Source of the DNA: Enterococcus florum
GTDB taxonomy: Bacteria > Bacillota > Bacilli > Lactobacillales > Enterococcaceae
DNA length: 48,562 nucleotides
Direction of reading: 5' to 3'
Assembly: GCF_004309355.1 (NCBI RefSeq)
Contig: NZ_BJCC01000003.1
Coordinates: forward strand, 1 to 48,562
Shown here: piece after piece, positions 14,133 through 22,923 of the stretch
Layout: the number at the start of each line of letters is the position of its first letter
Position numbering within the stretch: the first letter of the stretch is position 1
The notes under the pieces: generated by a model
What the model saw: only the letters and a program-made list of their open reading frames with translations
Told to the model about the DNA's origin: nothing
Database searches by the model: none
Made by a program: the position numbers and the translations under genes

Positions 14133-14377
14133 TGTTTTGTTGGTTTTAGATAGAATTAACGGTAGGATATTCAACCTGTCGGAGTTACAAAATGGAGATA
14201 GCAGTGAACATGAAGTAACCGAAGACATAAAAACTTGTTTTGAATATCTAGTGCCAGTCATTTAAAAGAGAAAGGGTATAAAGATTAATGAAATGCGTTA
14301 TTACAACTTAGAAGCGGCTAGTTAGTCGCTTTTTAATAACAATTTAGCTCCTAAATAAAAAGAAAGAAGGTGGTTAA
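14133..14377 (+). other. Intergenic region before the terminase genes
   Basis: The gap between the ASCH gene and terS holds no credible gene. It contains one reading of about 40 codons without start or ribosome site, a terminator at 14313-14335, and AAAGAAAGAAGG just before terS. Being upstream of the packaging genes, it is a candidate place for a late promoter or a pac/cos site, but no such site can be recognised by eye. Confidence 0.3.
14313..14335 (+). terminator. Terminator upstream of terS
   Basis: AGCGGCT-AGTT-AGTCGCT forms a 7-bp stem (one G-T) followed by TTTTAAT. It faces the plus strand and would stop transcripts from the ParB-like operon before terS, so the late genes probably need their own promoter or antitermination. 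Confidence 0.6.
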
Positions 14378-14794
14378 ATGGCAAAATATAAGCGCGGAAG
14401 GCCGAAGAAAATTAATGATGATGTGCTCCGAAAACTAGAGTATGCTTTTTCTTATGGCTTGACCGATAAGGAAGCTTGTGTTGTTGCGGATATTGCGCCA
14501 TCCACCCTTTATAAATACTGTGAGCAAAACCCCCTATTTTCGGAGCGAAAAGAGGAGTTAAAAAATCAGCCGATCATCAAAGCAAAAATGAATCTAGTAG
14601 ACGCATTAAAAGCCGGAGATGCGAAAACTTCTGTGTGGTATCTGGAGAGAAAAGCACGTGGCGAGTTCGGCAACGTTCAGAAGATCGAACATGCTGGAAC
14701 TATCGAGCTACCGTTACATGAGAAACAGGAGATTACCGAAAGGTATTACAATGAGTTGCTATCTAAACAGGGTATTGATTTAGACGATGTGTAG
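14378..14794 (+). CDS. terS: Terminase small subunit
   Basis: A 138-aa protein that should recognise phage DNA for packaging. The N-terminus is basic (MAKYKRGRPKKIND) and followed by a helix-turn-helix, ASPYG-type in layout: YGLTDKEACVVADIAPSTLY (about residues 28-47). The central helical part LKAGDAKTSVWYLERKARGE is typical of small terminases of Gram-positive phages. The start ATG follows AAAGAAAGAAGGTGG. It overlaps terL by 8 bases, the usual arrangement. Confidence 0.87.
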   Translation: MAKYKRGRPKKINDDVLRKLEYAFSYGLTDKEACVVADIAPSTLYKYCEQNPLFSERKEELKNQPIIKAKMNLVDALKAGDAKTSVWYLERKARGEFGNVQKIEHAGTIELPLHEKQEITERYYNELLSKQGIDLDDV

Positions 14795-16379
14795 CGCAAC
14801 GATGGCTGAGACAAACATCACTTATAACGAAGCTCAAAAGCGAGTCATTCGCCTTTTGGATAATGCAACTCCCAAATCTCAACTTATAAAATGGGGCGTC
14901 GGCTATATTCCGGATCATTACAAGCGATTAAGCATTTCTATGAAAGAAGCGATAAAGCTAGCCATATTAGGGGCGAAAGATGCTAAAGGTTATTTTGGTA
15001 CGGATCTTTTTTTTACTCAAGCGCTACTTTATGGTGCAGTGATCAGCGGCAAATATAAAACGTTTATAGTGGTGACGCCATCTCAGTATGGGAAATCATG
15101 GCTTTGCGGACAAATTGCTATCCGACTTGCTGACGACCGGCGTCAAATGTATGTAGCAGGTGGTAATTCAAGCACTACGGACATCATCATGAGTAAGGTA
15201 ATTGCTCACATTCAAACGGTAGATTCTAGCGTAAAAAATAAGATGTTAGAAACGGCGGATAAAATTGAACGTCTTCAAACGGCTATGAGTAAGCGTAAGC
15301 TGGCTTTTAAAGGCGGTGGATCAATTGAATCAATCTCACTAGGCGAAGCCTTTAATGATCCAAAGCAAGGGAATGCAGCTATCGGACGGGGCGGCGATTA
15401 TATCATCGATGAAGCGTCTATGATCAGCGATGATGTGTATGCCGAACTTGGGCGGCGGGAGTTTGCTAATGTAACTGGTGAAAAATATATCTCTTTTGAG
15501 ATCAGCAACCCTCACAATCCCGGTCGATTTTTTGACAAACTAACCAATGAACATGTTCCAGAAGATAGCTTAATTGTTTGGATGGACGCACGCACTGCAT
15601 ATGAAGAAGGCCGTATTATTTCAAAAAAGCAAGTGACTGAATCAACATTCTTTGCTCATAAATCTACTTGTATTCGCTACTTGTTATGCGAGTTAGAAGA
15701 CTATTCAGAAAGTTCCTTGTTCAATCCTGTCGAAATTGATGACAGCGAGCTCGATAGAGAGTCCATTTTCTTCTTAGGGGTAGATAGTGCCTACAAAGGA
15801 AAAGATGGCATAGAGGCTGTTCTATGTGCTTTAGAATCGAATGGCAAGGTTAGAGTTTTTGATAAATTCAGTTTAAAAAAAGAAAATTGGATCGATGGTG
15901 TAACCAGTAAGGAAATCATAAGTGAACTGTTAGGTATTATTAAGGCGTATGATGTTCAAATGGTTTGTATAGATGTCGGCAAAGGGATTTGGTTAGTTGA
16001 AGGATTAAGCCAATATGCTAATGGTTTTTCTGTCAAAGGAATCGATTTTGGTTCTGGTACAACTAAGGTGCGTAAAGAGGCTAAACATTATGCGGCAGTA
16101 TACGGTTTTAACAAACGTGCTGAGATTCATATGGACCTAGCGGATTTGATAGATAATCAGAAAGTATCTTTCACTAAACATATGTACGAATCCATGCGAG
16201 ATCAAATGAACGCTGTCAAGGGTATTCGCAAGGGTGATGGAGCCAAGACAGCAATTATTCCCAAGGATGAAATAAAAGCGATTATAGGGAAGTCGCCGGA
16301 TGAATTGGACGCTACACTGCTTTCCATTCATGCGGTTATTTTATATTCACTGACACAAGGGGCGTTCATCTATCAGTAA
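14787..16379 (+). CDS. terL: Terminase large subunit
   Basis: A 530-aa packaging motor. The ATPase part shows a Walker A variant TPSQYGKSWLC (G102-K-S104) and a Walker B DYIIDEAS (D208-E209). The nuclease part begins IFFLGVDSAYKGKDG with the first acidic metal ligand D333; a second cluster is QMVCIDVGKGIWL, and the last is probably DELDATLLSIHA. The length is slightly above usual for the family. The first ATG overlaps terS; a second ATG five codons later is also possible. Confidence 0.93.
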   Translation: MCSATMAETNITYNEAQKRVIRLLDNATPKSQLIKWGVGYIPDHYKRLSISMKEAIKLAILGAKDAKGYFGTDLFFTQALLYGAVISGKYKTFIVVTPSQYGKSWLCGQIAIRLADDRRQMYVAGGNSSTTDIIMSKVIAHIQTVDSSVKNKMLETADKIERLQTAMSKRKLAFKGGGSIESISLGEAFNDPKQGNAAIGRGGDYIIDEASMISDDVYAELGRREFANVTGEKYISFEISNPHNPGRFFDKLTNEHVPEDSLIVWMDARTAYEEGRIISKKQVTESTFFAHKSTCIRYLLCELEDYSESSLFNPVEIDDSELDRESIFFLGVDSAYKGKDGIEAVLCALESNGKVRVFDKFSLKKENWIDGVTSKEIISELLGIIKAYDVQMVCIDVGKGIWLVEGLSQYANGFSVKGIDFGSGTTKVRKEAKHYAAVYGFNKRAEIHMDLADLIDNQKVSFTKHMYESMRDQMNAVKGIRKGDGAKTAIIPKDEIKAIIGKSPDELDATLLSIHAVILYSLTQGAFIYQ

Positions 16380-16397
16380 TGAAAGGGGTGATATATA

Positions 16398-17789
16398 TTG
16401 GTATCAAAATACGATAGATTGTCTAGAGCTGTTTTACTGGATGAATTGCTGGAATGCAATGCTGCATGCAGTAGTAATTTCAAAGTAACTAAACATAAGT
16501 ATGAGGAAGATGTTCTTGACTGGCTCTATCACAATCTACCTAATTTGAAGTACGTTGTCGATCAGATAGTCGATTTCATTTTTTCAAATGGTTTAACTAC
16601 CGGTGACGAGGACTTGGATGAAAAGATTCTTGAACCGTTTATTTACAAGGAGAATAGACGCGGGACTACGAACTATAATATTCTGCGGGAAGCAGTCAGG
16701 CAGTCGATTGTCTTCGGTAAAGCAGGAGTTCGGTTTCTAAGTTTAGAAGATGGGTTGCTGGAAGTCGAAAGTAAACAGTATGCTGCGTTAACTGCGAAGA
16801 ATGAAGAATACTACGGCTTTGAGGATATCGTTGGTTATATTCTTGCAGGCGAAGGTCAGAAAATTTTCGACACGGATATTAAAGGCTTGGATTTTGACAA
16901 AGAAACATTTTTAAAAAAAGGTGTAATTGTAGATAAACAGCGACAGATTGTTATCGTCTCTAAAGAAGAGTTCGTCAATTTACGAACAGACACAACCAAA
17001 ATCGGTGGTGAAAGCTATCTGAAGTATGATCAGCTACGCTCTCAAATGTTGAAAGTCTTATACGAGCGTCTTCTTTATGACGTCGAATACGATGGTCCTG
17101 GTCGAATTCTTTTCGAGCTTGATGAAACATATGCCAAAGGAGATGACAACGAAATCAGCACCGGTGAGGTGTTAGATAAATCCATCAAGGGAAAGATGAG
17201 TCAAAAGGAGAAAGTAAAACAAGAGGTTGCGGCTTTGGCTGCATTAATTAAAGAATCAGGAAGCGATCAGATGATTGCTGTCCCTCCTGTATTTAAGAAG
17301 TTTACTCAACTACCTCGTATTACTAAGGCCACCGAGTTCATCAATTGGCTTGCTGAAAACGAGGGTTTAATAATGTCTCATATCTTCGGAATCCAACCGA
17401 CTTTGATTGGACTTGGTAAAGTAAGCGGAAATGTTTCGATGGAAAAACTGATAGATAATGCAATGGTTAATTCGATTGTGCCTAAGCGTGAAAATTTCGC
17501 TATTCAAATATCTAACATGCTAGCACCGAAGCTAGGCGTCGAGAAAATCTATTTTGACAAGTATGAAATGCAGCAGGCCGAGGACGAAAACAAGAAGCGG
17601 TCTGAAATCGTCAATATGATCGAAAAGCTAGTTAGAGCTGGTTACAACGGTCTGGCTGATAAAATGGCTAAGATATTGGAAGCCGATTTGGATGAGAATG
17701 ATAGAGTATCAAACAAGCTAAAATCTGTGCCTAAGCGCATTTTAGAAAAGTTTTTAAATCTATTTGATAGGAGAGAAAAAGATGAGTGA
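16398..17789 (+). CDS. Portal protein
   Basis: A 463-aa portal protein, the dodecameric ring at the head vertex through which DNA passes. Order after terL, length and helix-rich content fit. Segments seen are FSNGLTTGDEDLDEKI, VRQSIVFGKAGVRFLSL, then a beta-rich wing, and LAENEGLIMSHIFGIQPTLI with GLGKVSGNVSMEKLI near the C-terminal crown, the usual place for such a motif in SPP1/HK97-like portals. The start is TTG after GAAAGGGGTG. It overlaps the next gene by 8 bases. Confidence 0.85.
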   Translation: MVSKYDRLSRAVLLDELLECNAACSSNFKVTKHKYEEDVLDWLYHNLPNLKYVVDQIVDFIFSNGLTTGDEDLDEKILEPFIYKENRRGTTNYNILREAVRQSIVFGKAGVRFLSLEDGLLEVESKQYAALTAKNEEYYGFEDIVGYILAGEGQKIFDTDIKGLDFDKETFLKKGVIVDKQRQIVIVSKEEFVNLRTDTTKIGGESYLKYDQLRSQMLKVLYERLLYDVEYDGPGRILFELDETYAKGDDNEISTGEVLDKSIKGKMSQKEKVKQEVAALAALIKESGSDQMIAVPPVFKKFTQLPRITKATEFINWLAENEGLIMSHIFGIQPTLIGLGKVSGNVSMEKLIDNAMVNSIVPKRENFAIQISNMLAPKLGVEKIYFDKYEMQQAEDENKKRSEIVNMIEKLVRAGYNGLADKMAKILEADLDENDRVSNKLKSVPKRILEKFLNLFDRREKDE

Positions 17790-18363
17790 AATGGATATTT
17801 TAAGACAGAAGGCAGAAAAACTAATGAAAGTGGCCGAAGTTAAACCCGTCGCTGAAGTAAATGGGCAAGAAGTGTTTTCGTATGAGGATGCTGCTAAATT
17901 GAATAGAGCACTTTTGGAAGAGAGAATTCAAGAAGTCGAGGTCGGAGAACGCGAAACAGTAAACGGAGGTCTCGGATATACGTCAAGTCGTCGTCGCAAT
18001 GTTGCGATTAATCCTGCAAGTTATTTTGATAATCGCTTCCGAACAATTGAAATGACTGAGAAAGAAGAAGTTGAAGGAGCAAAAGGCAAAAAGGCTGCAA
18101 CAGCTGGTGTTAAGTACGAAATTGTATTAGATACTCGAGCCATTCAAGAACAAGCATCAGGACGCGTTTATGCGCACAACATTCCTACTTATATCATTGA
18201 ACCAACCAAAAAAGGTTTGAAGGTTGAGTCTAGTATTGTTTCTGATACTGAGTTTATCAATGAGTTCAAACACCGCATGTCTGATAAAGATATGATGAAT
18301 GTTAGAAAAGCGATTGACAGTGTTTCTGTTGAAGTTGCCCAACCGACGGTTTTAGGTTTGTAA
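17782..18363 (+). CDS. Hypothetical head-region protein
   Basis: A 193-aa protein between portal and minor head protein. It starts with a helical part (MSEMDILRQKAEKLMKVAEV) and has a basic patch YTSSRRRNVAINPASYF. No family is recognised. The ATG at 17782 has TAGGAGAG in front and lies within the portal gene, so translation is coupled. A structural or assembly role is inferred from place. Confidence 0.65.
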   Translation: MSEMDILRQKAEKLMKVAEVKPVAEVNGQEVFSYEDAAKLNRALLEERIQEVEVGERETVNGGLGYTSSRRRNVAINPASYFDNRFRTIEMTEKEEVEGAKGKKAATAGVKYEIVLDTRAIQEQASGRVYAHNIPTYIIEPTKKGLKVESSIVSDTEFINEFKHRMSDKDMMNVRKAIDSVSVEVAQPTVLGL

Positions 18364-18364
18364 A

Positions 18365-18976
18365 ATGAATGAGGAAGACGTAGTTGTTGAGTTTCTAACG
18401 ACTGACGATCCAGAGGCCGCTGCAATTTTACTATCAATTATCATAGCCTATTACATGGATAACTATGATTTAGAGATAGCAGAGTTTGCAAGTGAGAACG
18501 AACTATCAATTGAATTTAATCCAGTAAATAAGACCGCTTATGAAGAATATCTCACAGATTTATTCATCGATATGAGGCTGCGAGTTCAAGAAAAACAAAT
18601 TGAATTAGAGAACGAAGACAAAGCAACAGCCAAAGCGCTATTGCTTATTTTTGTGCAGCAAAATTATGAACGATTGAAAGTAACTGAGATGGGGAACATT
18701 AAGCAAACAGTTCAGTTGGAGGTCGTTGCCTACCTGCAAGCGATGGACTACAATGTTCGAATTTTTAAACGTTGGGTAGCGCATAGCGGTTGCTGCGATG
18801 TCTGTAAAGCACTGAATGGAACAACAATTCCGATAGATCAACCCTTTCTCGTGAACGGCCAAACGGTCGAGTTAGCAAGCGGGAAAGAGTTTATTTATAA
18901 CTACATCGACCGTGGAGTGGCAATTGCACACCCTAACGATCAATGTTATATCGAGTTTATTTTAATTTTTAACTAA
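18365..18976 (+). CDS. Minor head protein, Mu gpF-like
   Basis: A 203-aa protein that ends in the signature of phage head-morphogenesis proteins (Mu F / SPP1 gp7 type): VAHSGCCDVCKALNGTTIPI, then a later AIAHPNDQCYIEF. The C-x-x-C pair and the H-P-N-x-x-C end are the conserved metal-binding-like positions of the family. The N-terminal half is helical. It is shorter than most gpF proteins. It lies 1 base after the preceding stop. It probably contributes a few copies to the procapsid near the portal. Confidence 0.75.
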   Translation: MNEEDVVVEFLTTDDPEAAAILLSIIIAYYMDNYDLEIAEFASENELSIEFNPVNKTAYEEYLTDLFIDMRLRVQEKQIELENEDKATAKALLLIFVQQNYERLKVTEMGNIKQTVQLEVVAYLQAMDYNVRIFKRWVAHSGCCDVCKALNGTTIPIDQPFLVNGQTVELASGKEFIYNYIDRGVAIAHPNDQCYIEFILIFN

Positions 18977-18992
18977 GTGAGGAGTGAAAAGA

Positions 18993-19265
18993 ATGGGAGT
19001 CAAACGAATTCAAGCTGTATCAGTGAACATGAAAGATGGTTCGAAAGTCGATTTAACTGGTGATGCTGCTCATTCCGTTTATGCGCGTTATGCAGCTTAT
19101 CAGAACGGGAATGTTGGCGCACAAGAAGGTGTAACTTACAAAGATGACACAGGCAAGGTCCAAATGATGCGCTTTGATTGTATCTGCGGCATTACGCTTG
19201 GAGATACGACTGAACAGACAATTCCAGATCCAGCCTGCGATCCTATGAATTGTTTGCCGGATTAA
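18993..19265 (+). CDS. Cysteine-containing small head protein
   Basis: A 90-aa protein of unknown function. It has a basic N-terminus and a cysteine-rich end: FDCICGITLGD then DPACDPMNCLPD. I used ATG 18993 with GAGGAG upstream rather than GTG 18984. It lies between head genes, so a structural role is likely. The cysteines are a pattern shared by many virion genes in this prophage. Confidence 0.6.
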   Translation: MGVKRIQAVSVNMKDGSKVDLTGDAAHSVYARYAAYQNGNVGAQEGVTYKDDTGKVQMMRFDCICGITLGDTTEQTIPDPACDPMNCLPD

Positions 19266-19277
19266 GGAGGGCTTTAG

Positions 19278-19451
19278 ATGAGCGAAGAAGTGAAATGGTT
19301 CGAAAACGCTAAGGAAGCTAGGGAAAACTTTAGGCGGCAAGAACGAAGCCACGGAGTGGAATTTGAACCGATCGAAGCACAAGTAACAAAGAAAGAAAAT
19401 GTGCCCGCTAAAAAGAAACAATCGAAGAAGAAGGCTGATGCTGATGATTAA
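19278..19451 (+). CDS. 57-aa charged protein
   Basis: A short gene with an excellent ribosome site (AAGGAGGGCTTTAG) and 57 codons. The product begins MSEEVKWFENAKEARENFRR and ends in a lysine-rich stretch (AKKKQSKKKADADD). It overlaps the next start. Function is unknown; it is tightly packed in the head operon. Confidence 0.6.
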   Translation: MSEEVKWFENAKEARENFRRQERSHGVEFEPIEAQVTKKENVPAKKKQSKKKADADD

Positions 19452-19764
19452 GGGAACGTATAAGTTAATCGATGCGATTGATCAACGGACAACCGTAAAT
19501 GTCGCAAAACGGCTCAATGGTGTTGTCCATTACGGTCATTTACCGCTGCTACCGGGCAAAGTATACGAATTAGAAGATGACGAACTCTTTTTGAATTCTT
19601 TGAAAAGTCTCTCTGTCACGAAAGATTCAACCAAACCCTTGATTGAAAAGCTAGAGAGTTACGGAGTTGACTTCAAAGAAGGATCAAGAACTTGTTGCGG
19701 TGGTCGAGTAACTAAAACAGTCACGTACAACATAATTGAGGTGAATCAAAGTGAAGACACCTAG
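19444..19764 (+). CDS. Small head-region protein related to the one at 22678
   Basis: A 106-aa protein. Its middle, HLPLLPGKVYELEDDELFL, resembles IAGQVYEVIEHDGLFLLEQD of the 81-aa gene at 22678-22923, so the two seem to share a small domain. It ends with RTCCGGRVTKTVTYNIIEVN. I chose ATG 19444 because AAGG is at normal spacing; ATG 19438 is close behind. Its stop overlaps the protease start by 14 bases. Confidence 0.6.
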   Translation: MIKGTYKLIDAIDQRTTVNVAKRLNGVVHYGHLPLLPGKVYELEDDELFLNSLKSLSVTKDSTKPLIEKLESYGVDFKEGSRTCCGGRVTKTVTYNIIEVNQSEDT

Positions 19765-20827
19765 TTTCATTTCAGAGCGTGAAGAAATATGGGCAAGCCG
19801 TAAAAAAGCAAAGAAAGCCTTTGATAGTGTTTTGAATCTGTCTGCTGAAGATGACAAAGGTCTTTTTGTTGGCGTAGCTATGAAAGCTGAAGAATCAAAT
19901 GGACGGTATACATACCGCTTGCTTGATGAAGGTATGGTCGTTTACTCAGATGGTTCTCCACGATCCTACCTGATGAAAGGGACTATTCAAGCGTTCTATG
20001 ATTCATTGTCAGATGATTATGTTGGATACATCAACTTAGGGCACGTTGACTTTGCGATTGATCCAATTATTTTAGGCAGTTGGACCAAAAAGGACTTGAC
20101 TGTTGTTGATATTGGAGAAGGAAGAAAAGGGTTAGATGTGTCTTTTCAATTAGACGATCGGCTCAGCAAAGTCAAAGACTTAAAACTAATGAACTTTACG
20201 ATGGCCGTGAGTGCCGAATTCTATGCGTCAATCAATTGGAATGCTGTTGACCTTTTGGAGGCAGAGTATCCGATCTTTGATCAAATAGATATTTTAGGTT
20301 TTGCCATCGTTGGCGATCCCGGAAACATTAACAGTGCCGGGCTAAAACTAAAGGAGGAAAGCAATATGACGAAACAGAAAAAATCTTTTTCTGAAACATT
20401 CGAGGAAATGATGTCGAAGATTACAAAAAAACAGCCGGAACAAGACCCAGAAACAAAAGAAGATTTGGCGGTCGAACTGCCTGAAGGGTTAACTATTGAA
20501 AAAATGGCAGAGATTGCCGATGAAGTCGAGCGGCTGAAAGCGGTCGAAAAAAATGCCGAAGAGATTGCGGAACAAGGAATCAAATTGGCTGAAGAATTAA
20601 TTGCGGCTAAAGAAGAATTGAAAGAAGCCAAGGAAAAGCTTGCCGAGTATGACAAAGCTATTCCAAGCGTTTTTGAAAAATTCACTGCGCTTGCGAATGA
20701 TCTTGAACTAAAACATGAACAAAAAAAGAAAGAAATTCTGAAAAACGATGAAGAAGCGACTGACTTCAAAAAGGCTTTAGAAAATTTGAAAGCCATGGAA
20801 GCTGCTGCGAAAAAGGAAGGTGAATAA
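19751..20827 (+). CDS. Prohead protease fused to scaffold
   Basis: A 358-aa protein. Residues 1-200 look like a phage prohead serine protease: a His in GYINLGHVDFAID and a Ser in NFTMAVSAEFYAS are plausible catalytic residues, followed by ILGFAIVGDPGN. After NSAGLKLKEES the protein becomes a highly charged, coiled-coil scaffold (about 205-358), with LKAVEKNAEEIAEQGIKLAE and ELKEAKEKLAEYDK. An internal ribosome site and ATG at 20366 can make the scaffold part alone. Protease-scaffold fusions with nested scaffolds are known from lambda (C/Nu3). The major capsid gene starts 2 bases after its stop. Confidence 0.8.
   Translation: MKTPSFISEREEIWASRKKAKKAFDSVLNLSAEDDKGLFVGVAMKAEESNGRYTYRLLDEGMVVYSDGSPRSYLMKGTIQAFYDSLSDDYVGYINLGHVDFAIDPIILGSWTKKDLTVVDIGEGRKGLDVSFQLDDRLSKVKDLKLMNFTMAVSAEFYASINWNAVDLLEAEYPIFDQIDILGFAIVGDPGNINSAGLKLKEESNMTKQKKSFSETFEEMMSKITKKQPEQDPETKEDLAVELPEGLTIEKMAEIADEVERLKAVEKNAEEIAEQGIKLAEELIAAKEELKEAKEKLAEYDKAIPSVFEKFTALANDLELKHEQKKKEILKNDEEATDFKKALENLKAMEAAAKKEGE
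20366..20827 (+). CDS. Nested scaffold protein from internal start
   Basis: Within the protease-scaffold gene, AAAGGAGGAAAGCAAT precedes an in-frame ATG at 20366. This ribosome site is as strong as any gene start in the window and falls exactly at the border between the protease and the coiled-coil part. The product would be a 153-aa scaffold (MTKQKKSFSETFEEMMSKIT...). Free scaffold in excess over protease is needed for procapsid assembly, so this start is probably used. Confidence 0.7.
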   Translation: MTKQKKSFSETFEEMMSKITKKQPEQDPETKEDLAVELPEGLTIEKMAEIADEVERLKAVEKNAEEIAEQGIKLAEELIAAKEELKEAKEKLAEYDKAIPSVFEKFTALANDLELKHEQKKKEILKNDEEATDFKKALENLKAMEAAAKKEGE

Positions 20828-20829
20828 GC

Positions 20830-21984
20830 ATGTCGCAATTAGGATTTACGAATAAGGACTTGAATGCTGTAGCTGTTCAAACCGAAACAATTGAAAAGTT
20901 TCATAACATAGGTGACGTTGGTCTTGGTCGGGATTTTTCAAACAATCAGCTGCAAAGTCCGGTTCAAGTAGGGGATGCTTTAGTTAACTGGTTGTTAAGC
21001 ACTCCATTGTCAGCAACTCTTAGAAATGCAAATCAACGTATGAGTGAGGTGTTTATGCGTGGATCAAATGGGAAATGGACGATTGTCCTTCCTCAAAGCG
21101 TTTATACGCTGCCGCCAGAAGATACCTCCGGATTATGTTGCTGGGTACCGTTTGAGATCGCACACTGTGGCACAAAGTCAGATATTGACTTGCTTTGTCT
21201 GCAAGATTGCACACCGATCTTAGATGAGTATATCAATAAAAATCGGCATGCTGGCGCTCAGGACTTAACGAATTACTTCCTGCAACAAGGAGAATCTGTT
21301 TGGGATGCTCGCTTGCGTATGAACCGCTTATCGATGCAGTTCTATACTGAGCATGAATTGATTCTTGGATTGCCAAACACTGGAACTACAGTGTTGAAAC
21401 CATTCAACGGCTTACTTTCAGTATTGGAAAATCCTGCTGTTCTTCAGATTTCCGGTGTGGATGTATTGAGCGCATTTAAAGACGTGAAATGCCGCTATTC
21501 TGTATTGGGTGGTATGCAAGGATTTGTTTTTGCAGTACACCCACTTGTTTACGATGCAATCAGTGAACAAGTTCAGCCGGGGAAATTTAACACATTACCT
21601 GATGGATGGACCAAGACTGGAAGCACATTGGCCTATAATGGCGTTAGCTTTATTCAAAGTAAAAAGGTACCAGTCGACATGACTGCGGGAACTGGAGAGG
21701 TTTGGGTTCTGAATTCTGCGGTAGTAGGTGCTTATTTAGGCGCTGGCGGCTTACAACCAGGAGCTGACTTTATCCGAGAAGGTTATACTTTCACAAACAA
21801 GCCAGATAGCGGTTGTGCATCCGATTGCATTAATTACTACAACTATGGAACTGTTGCTGGTACTAACCCCAACATGATGATGATCATTCAAGATATTCCA
21901 TTGTCTCCTAATTGTCTTGGAGGTACATTGCAAGGTCTGGACGGATTAATCCAACCAGAAACATTAGTACCTCAAACATACTAG
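20830..21984 (+). CDS. Major capsid protein
   Basis: A 384-aa protein immediately downstream of the protease-scaffold gene, the standard place of the major capsid gene. It has segments such as SPVQVGDALVNWLLSTPLSA and LRNANQRMSEVFMRGSNGKW, and a beta-rich second half with VNWAYLG-like capsid texture. I cannot assign it to a named capsid family by eye; an HK97-type fold is assumed for this phage type. It carries nine cysteines, including LCCW, LLCLQDC and GCASDC, which is unusual. Confidence 0.75.
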   Translation: MSQLGFTNKDLNAVAVQTETIEKFHNIGDVGLGRDFSNNQLQSPVQVGDALVNWLLSTPLSATLRNANQRMSEVFMRGSNGKWTIVLPQSVYTLPPEDTSGLCCWVPFEIAHCGTKSDIDLLCLQDCTPILDEYINKNRHAGAQDLTNYFLQQGESVWDARLRMNRLSMQFYTEHELILGLPNTGTTVLKPFNGLLSVLENPAVLQISGVDVLSAFKDVKCRYSVLGGMQGFVFAVHPLVYDAISEQVQPGKFNTLPDGWTKTGSTLAYNGVSFIQSKKVPVDMTAGTGEVWVLNSAVVGAYLGAGGLQPGADFIREGYTFTNKPDSGCASDCINYYNYGTVAGTNPNMMMIIQDIPLSPNCLGGTLQGLDGLIQPETLVPQTY

Positions 21985-21988
21985 AATC

Positions 21989-22681
21989 ATGGAAGCGATC
22001 GTTCAACAGCTTAAAGACTATTGCGGATGTCTTCCAGATAATCTAGAAGACACCGCTTTAGAAAAAGCTGTGAAAGAACTGATTCATTTAGTTAGTATAA
22101 TGACATGCTGGACTGATGATTTGTGTGGAACGTTTTTAAATGGAATGAGAAAAGAAATATTTGATGCAGAACGGATTAATTTGTGTTCTTGTGAATCAGG
22201 TATTTTTGAGTTCATTCCTTTTTATGTACCCATTTATCCTGAAACAATTTCTGCAGTGTTAGTTGAACAGGATGGGTTAACTGATAAAGTAACGGAGATT
22301 GATCCAACAGATATTGTGTATAGTGAAACCTTTGAAAAGATTCGAATTAATTACCAAAAGTATTTCACACAGGACGATTGTAAATGTCCTCAGGATGCCA
22401 AAATTGTTGTTCAGTATGTGGCTGGCTATGAAGAGTTGCCGGAGTGTATATTGCCGATCCTATGCGATCTTTTGCAAATAGTCTTAGATAAGCTCAAATG
22501 CGATTGTGGATCATGTCAACAATGCGAAAAAGGTGAGGGAGTCGTGATAGATTTTAATGATGAAGTTAGTCCGGATCTGGAAGATTATCTGAAAGAGTTG
22601 TTGATTAAGAACTATCAAAAACAATTAGGACTAATAAGCTTGTGTGGTCGCATTCATAGAATCTGGGGTGTTTTAGTGTGA
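21989..22681 (+). CDS. Head-tail connector, cysteine-rich
   Basis: A 230-aa protein directly after the capsid gene, where the first head-tail connector is expected. It contains 15 cysteines, many in pairs: DYCGCLP, LCSCESG, DDCKCPQD and a cluster KCDCGSCQQCEKG (about residues 165-182). The helical N-terminus (LEKAVKELIHLVSIMTCWTD) agrees with gp6-like connectors. The start ATG lies 4 bases after the capsid stop with no strong ribosome site, which suggests coupling. The Cys cluster may bind a metal or form disulfides in the virion. Confidence 0.65.
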   Translation: MEAIVQQLKDYCGCLPDNLEDTALEKAVKELIHLVSIMTCWTDDLCGTFLNGMRKEIFDAERINLCSCESGIFEFIPFYVPIYPETISAVLVEQDGLTDKVTEIDPTDIVYSETFEKIRINYQKYFTQDDCKCPQDAKIVVQYVAGYEELPECILPILCDLLQIVLDKLKCDCGSCQQCEKGEGVVIDFNDEVSPDLEDYLKELLIKNYQKQLGLISLCGRIHRIWGVLV

Positions 22682-22923
22682 AAGTAAAATTTCTAGGAAT
22701 GAAACAACAAGTCCGATACTCAGGCTGTTCTTCATGCGGTCGCAGAAGGGTTTCAAAGTTCAATTTTCAAAGAGACAAAACGTTCATTCTACCGAGCGGG
22801 GCGCGAAAGAATTTTATAGCCGGTCAAGTATACGAGGTCATCGAACACGATGGTCTTTTTTTGTTGGAACAGGACTATCAACTGAATGGAGTCAGTGAGC
22901 AAATGTTTGAAAGGGTTGATTAA
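22678..22923 (+). CDS. Small connector-region protein
   Basis: An 81-aa protein starting with GTG that overlaps the connector gene. It has a C-x-x-C-like knot YSGCSSCGRRRVSKF and a small domain, GARKNFIAGQVYEVIEHDGL, that resembles part of the 106-aa protein at 19444. It is followed immediately by the gp10-like gene. A head-tail joining role is inferred from place. Confidence 0.6.
   Translation: MKVKFLGMKQQVRYSGCSSCGRRRVSKFNFQRDKTFILPSGARKNFIAGQVYEVIEHDGLFLLEQDYQLNGVSEQMFERVD

Noticed and set aside
14157-14264. Possible 35-40-codon plus-strand gene in the gap before terS.
   Set aside because: No usable start codon or ribosome site and no recognisable similarity.
20281-20838. Minus-strand serine/phenylalanine-rich frame of 185 codons opposite the scaffold.
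   Set aside because: It is the complement of the Glu/Lys/Ala-rich scaffold; no ribosome site and against the operon.
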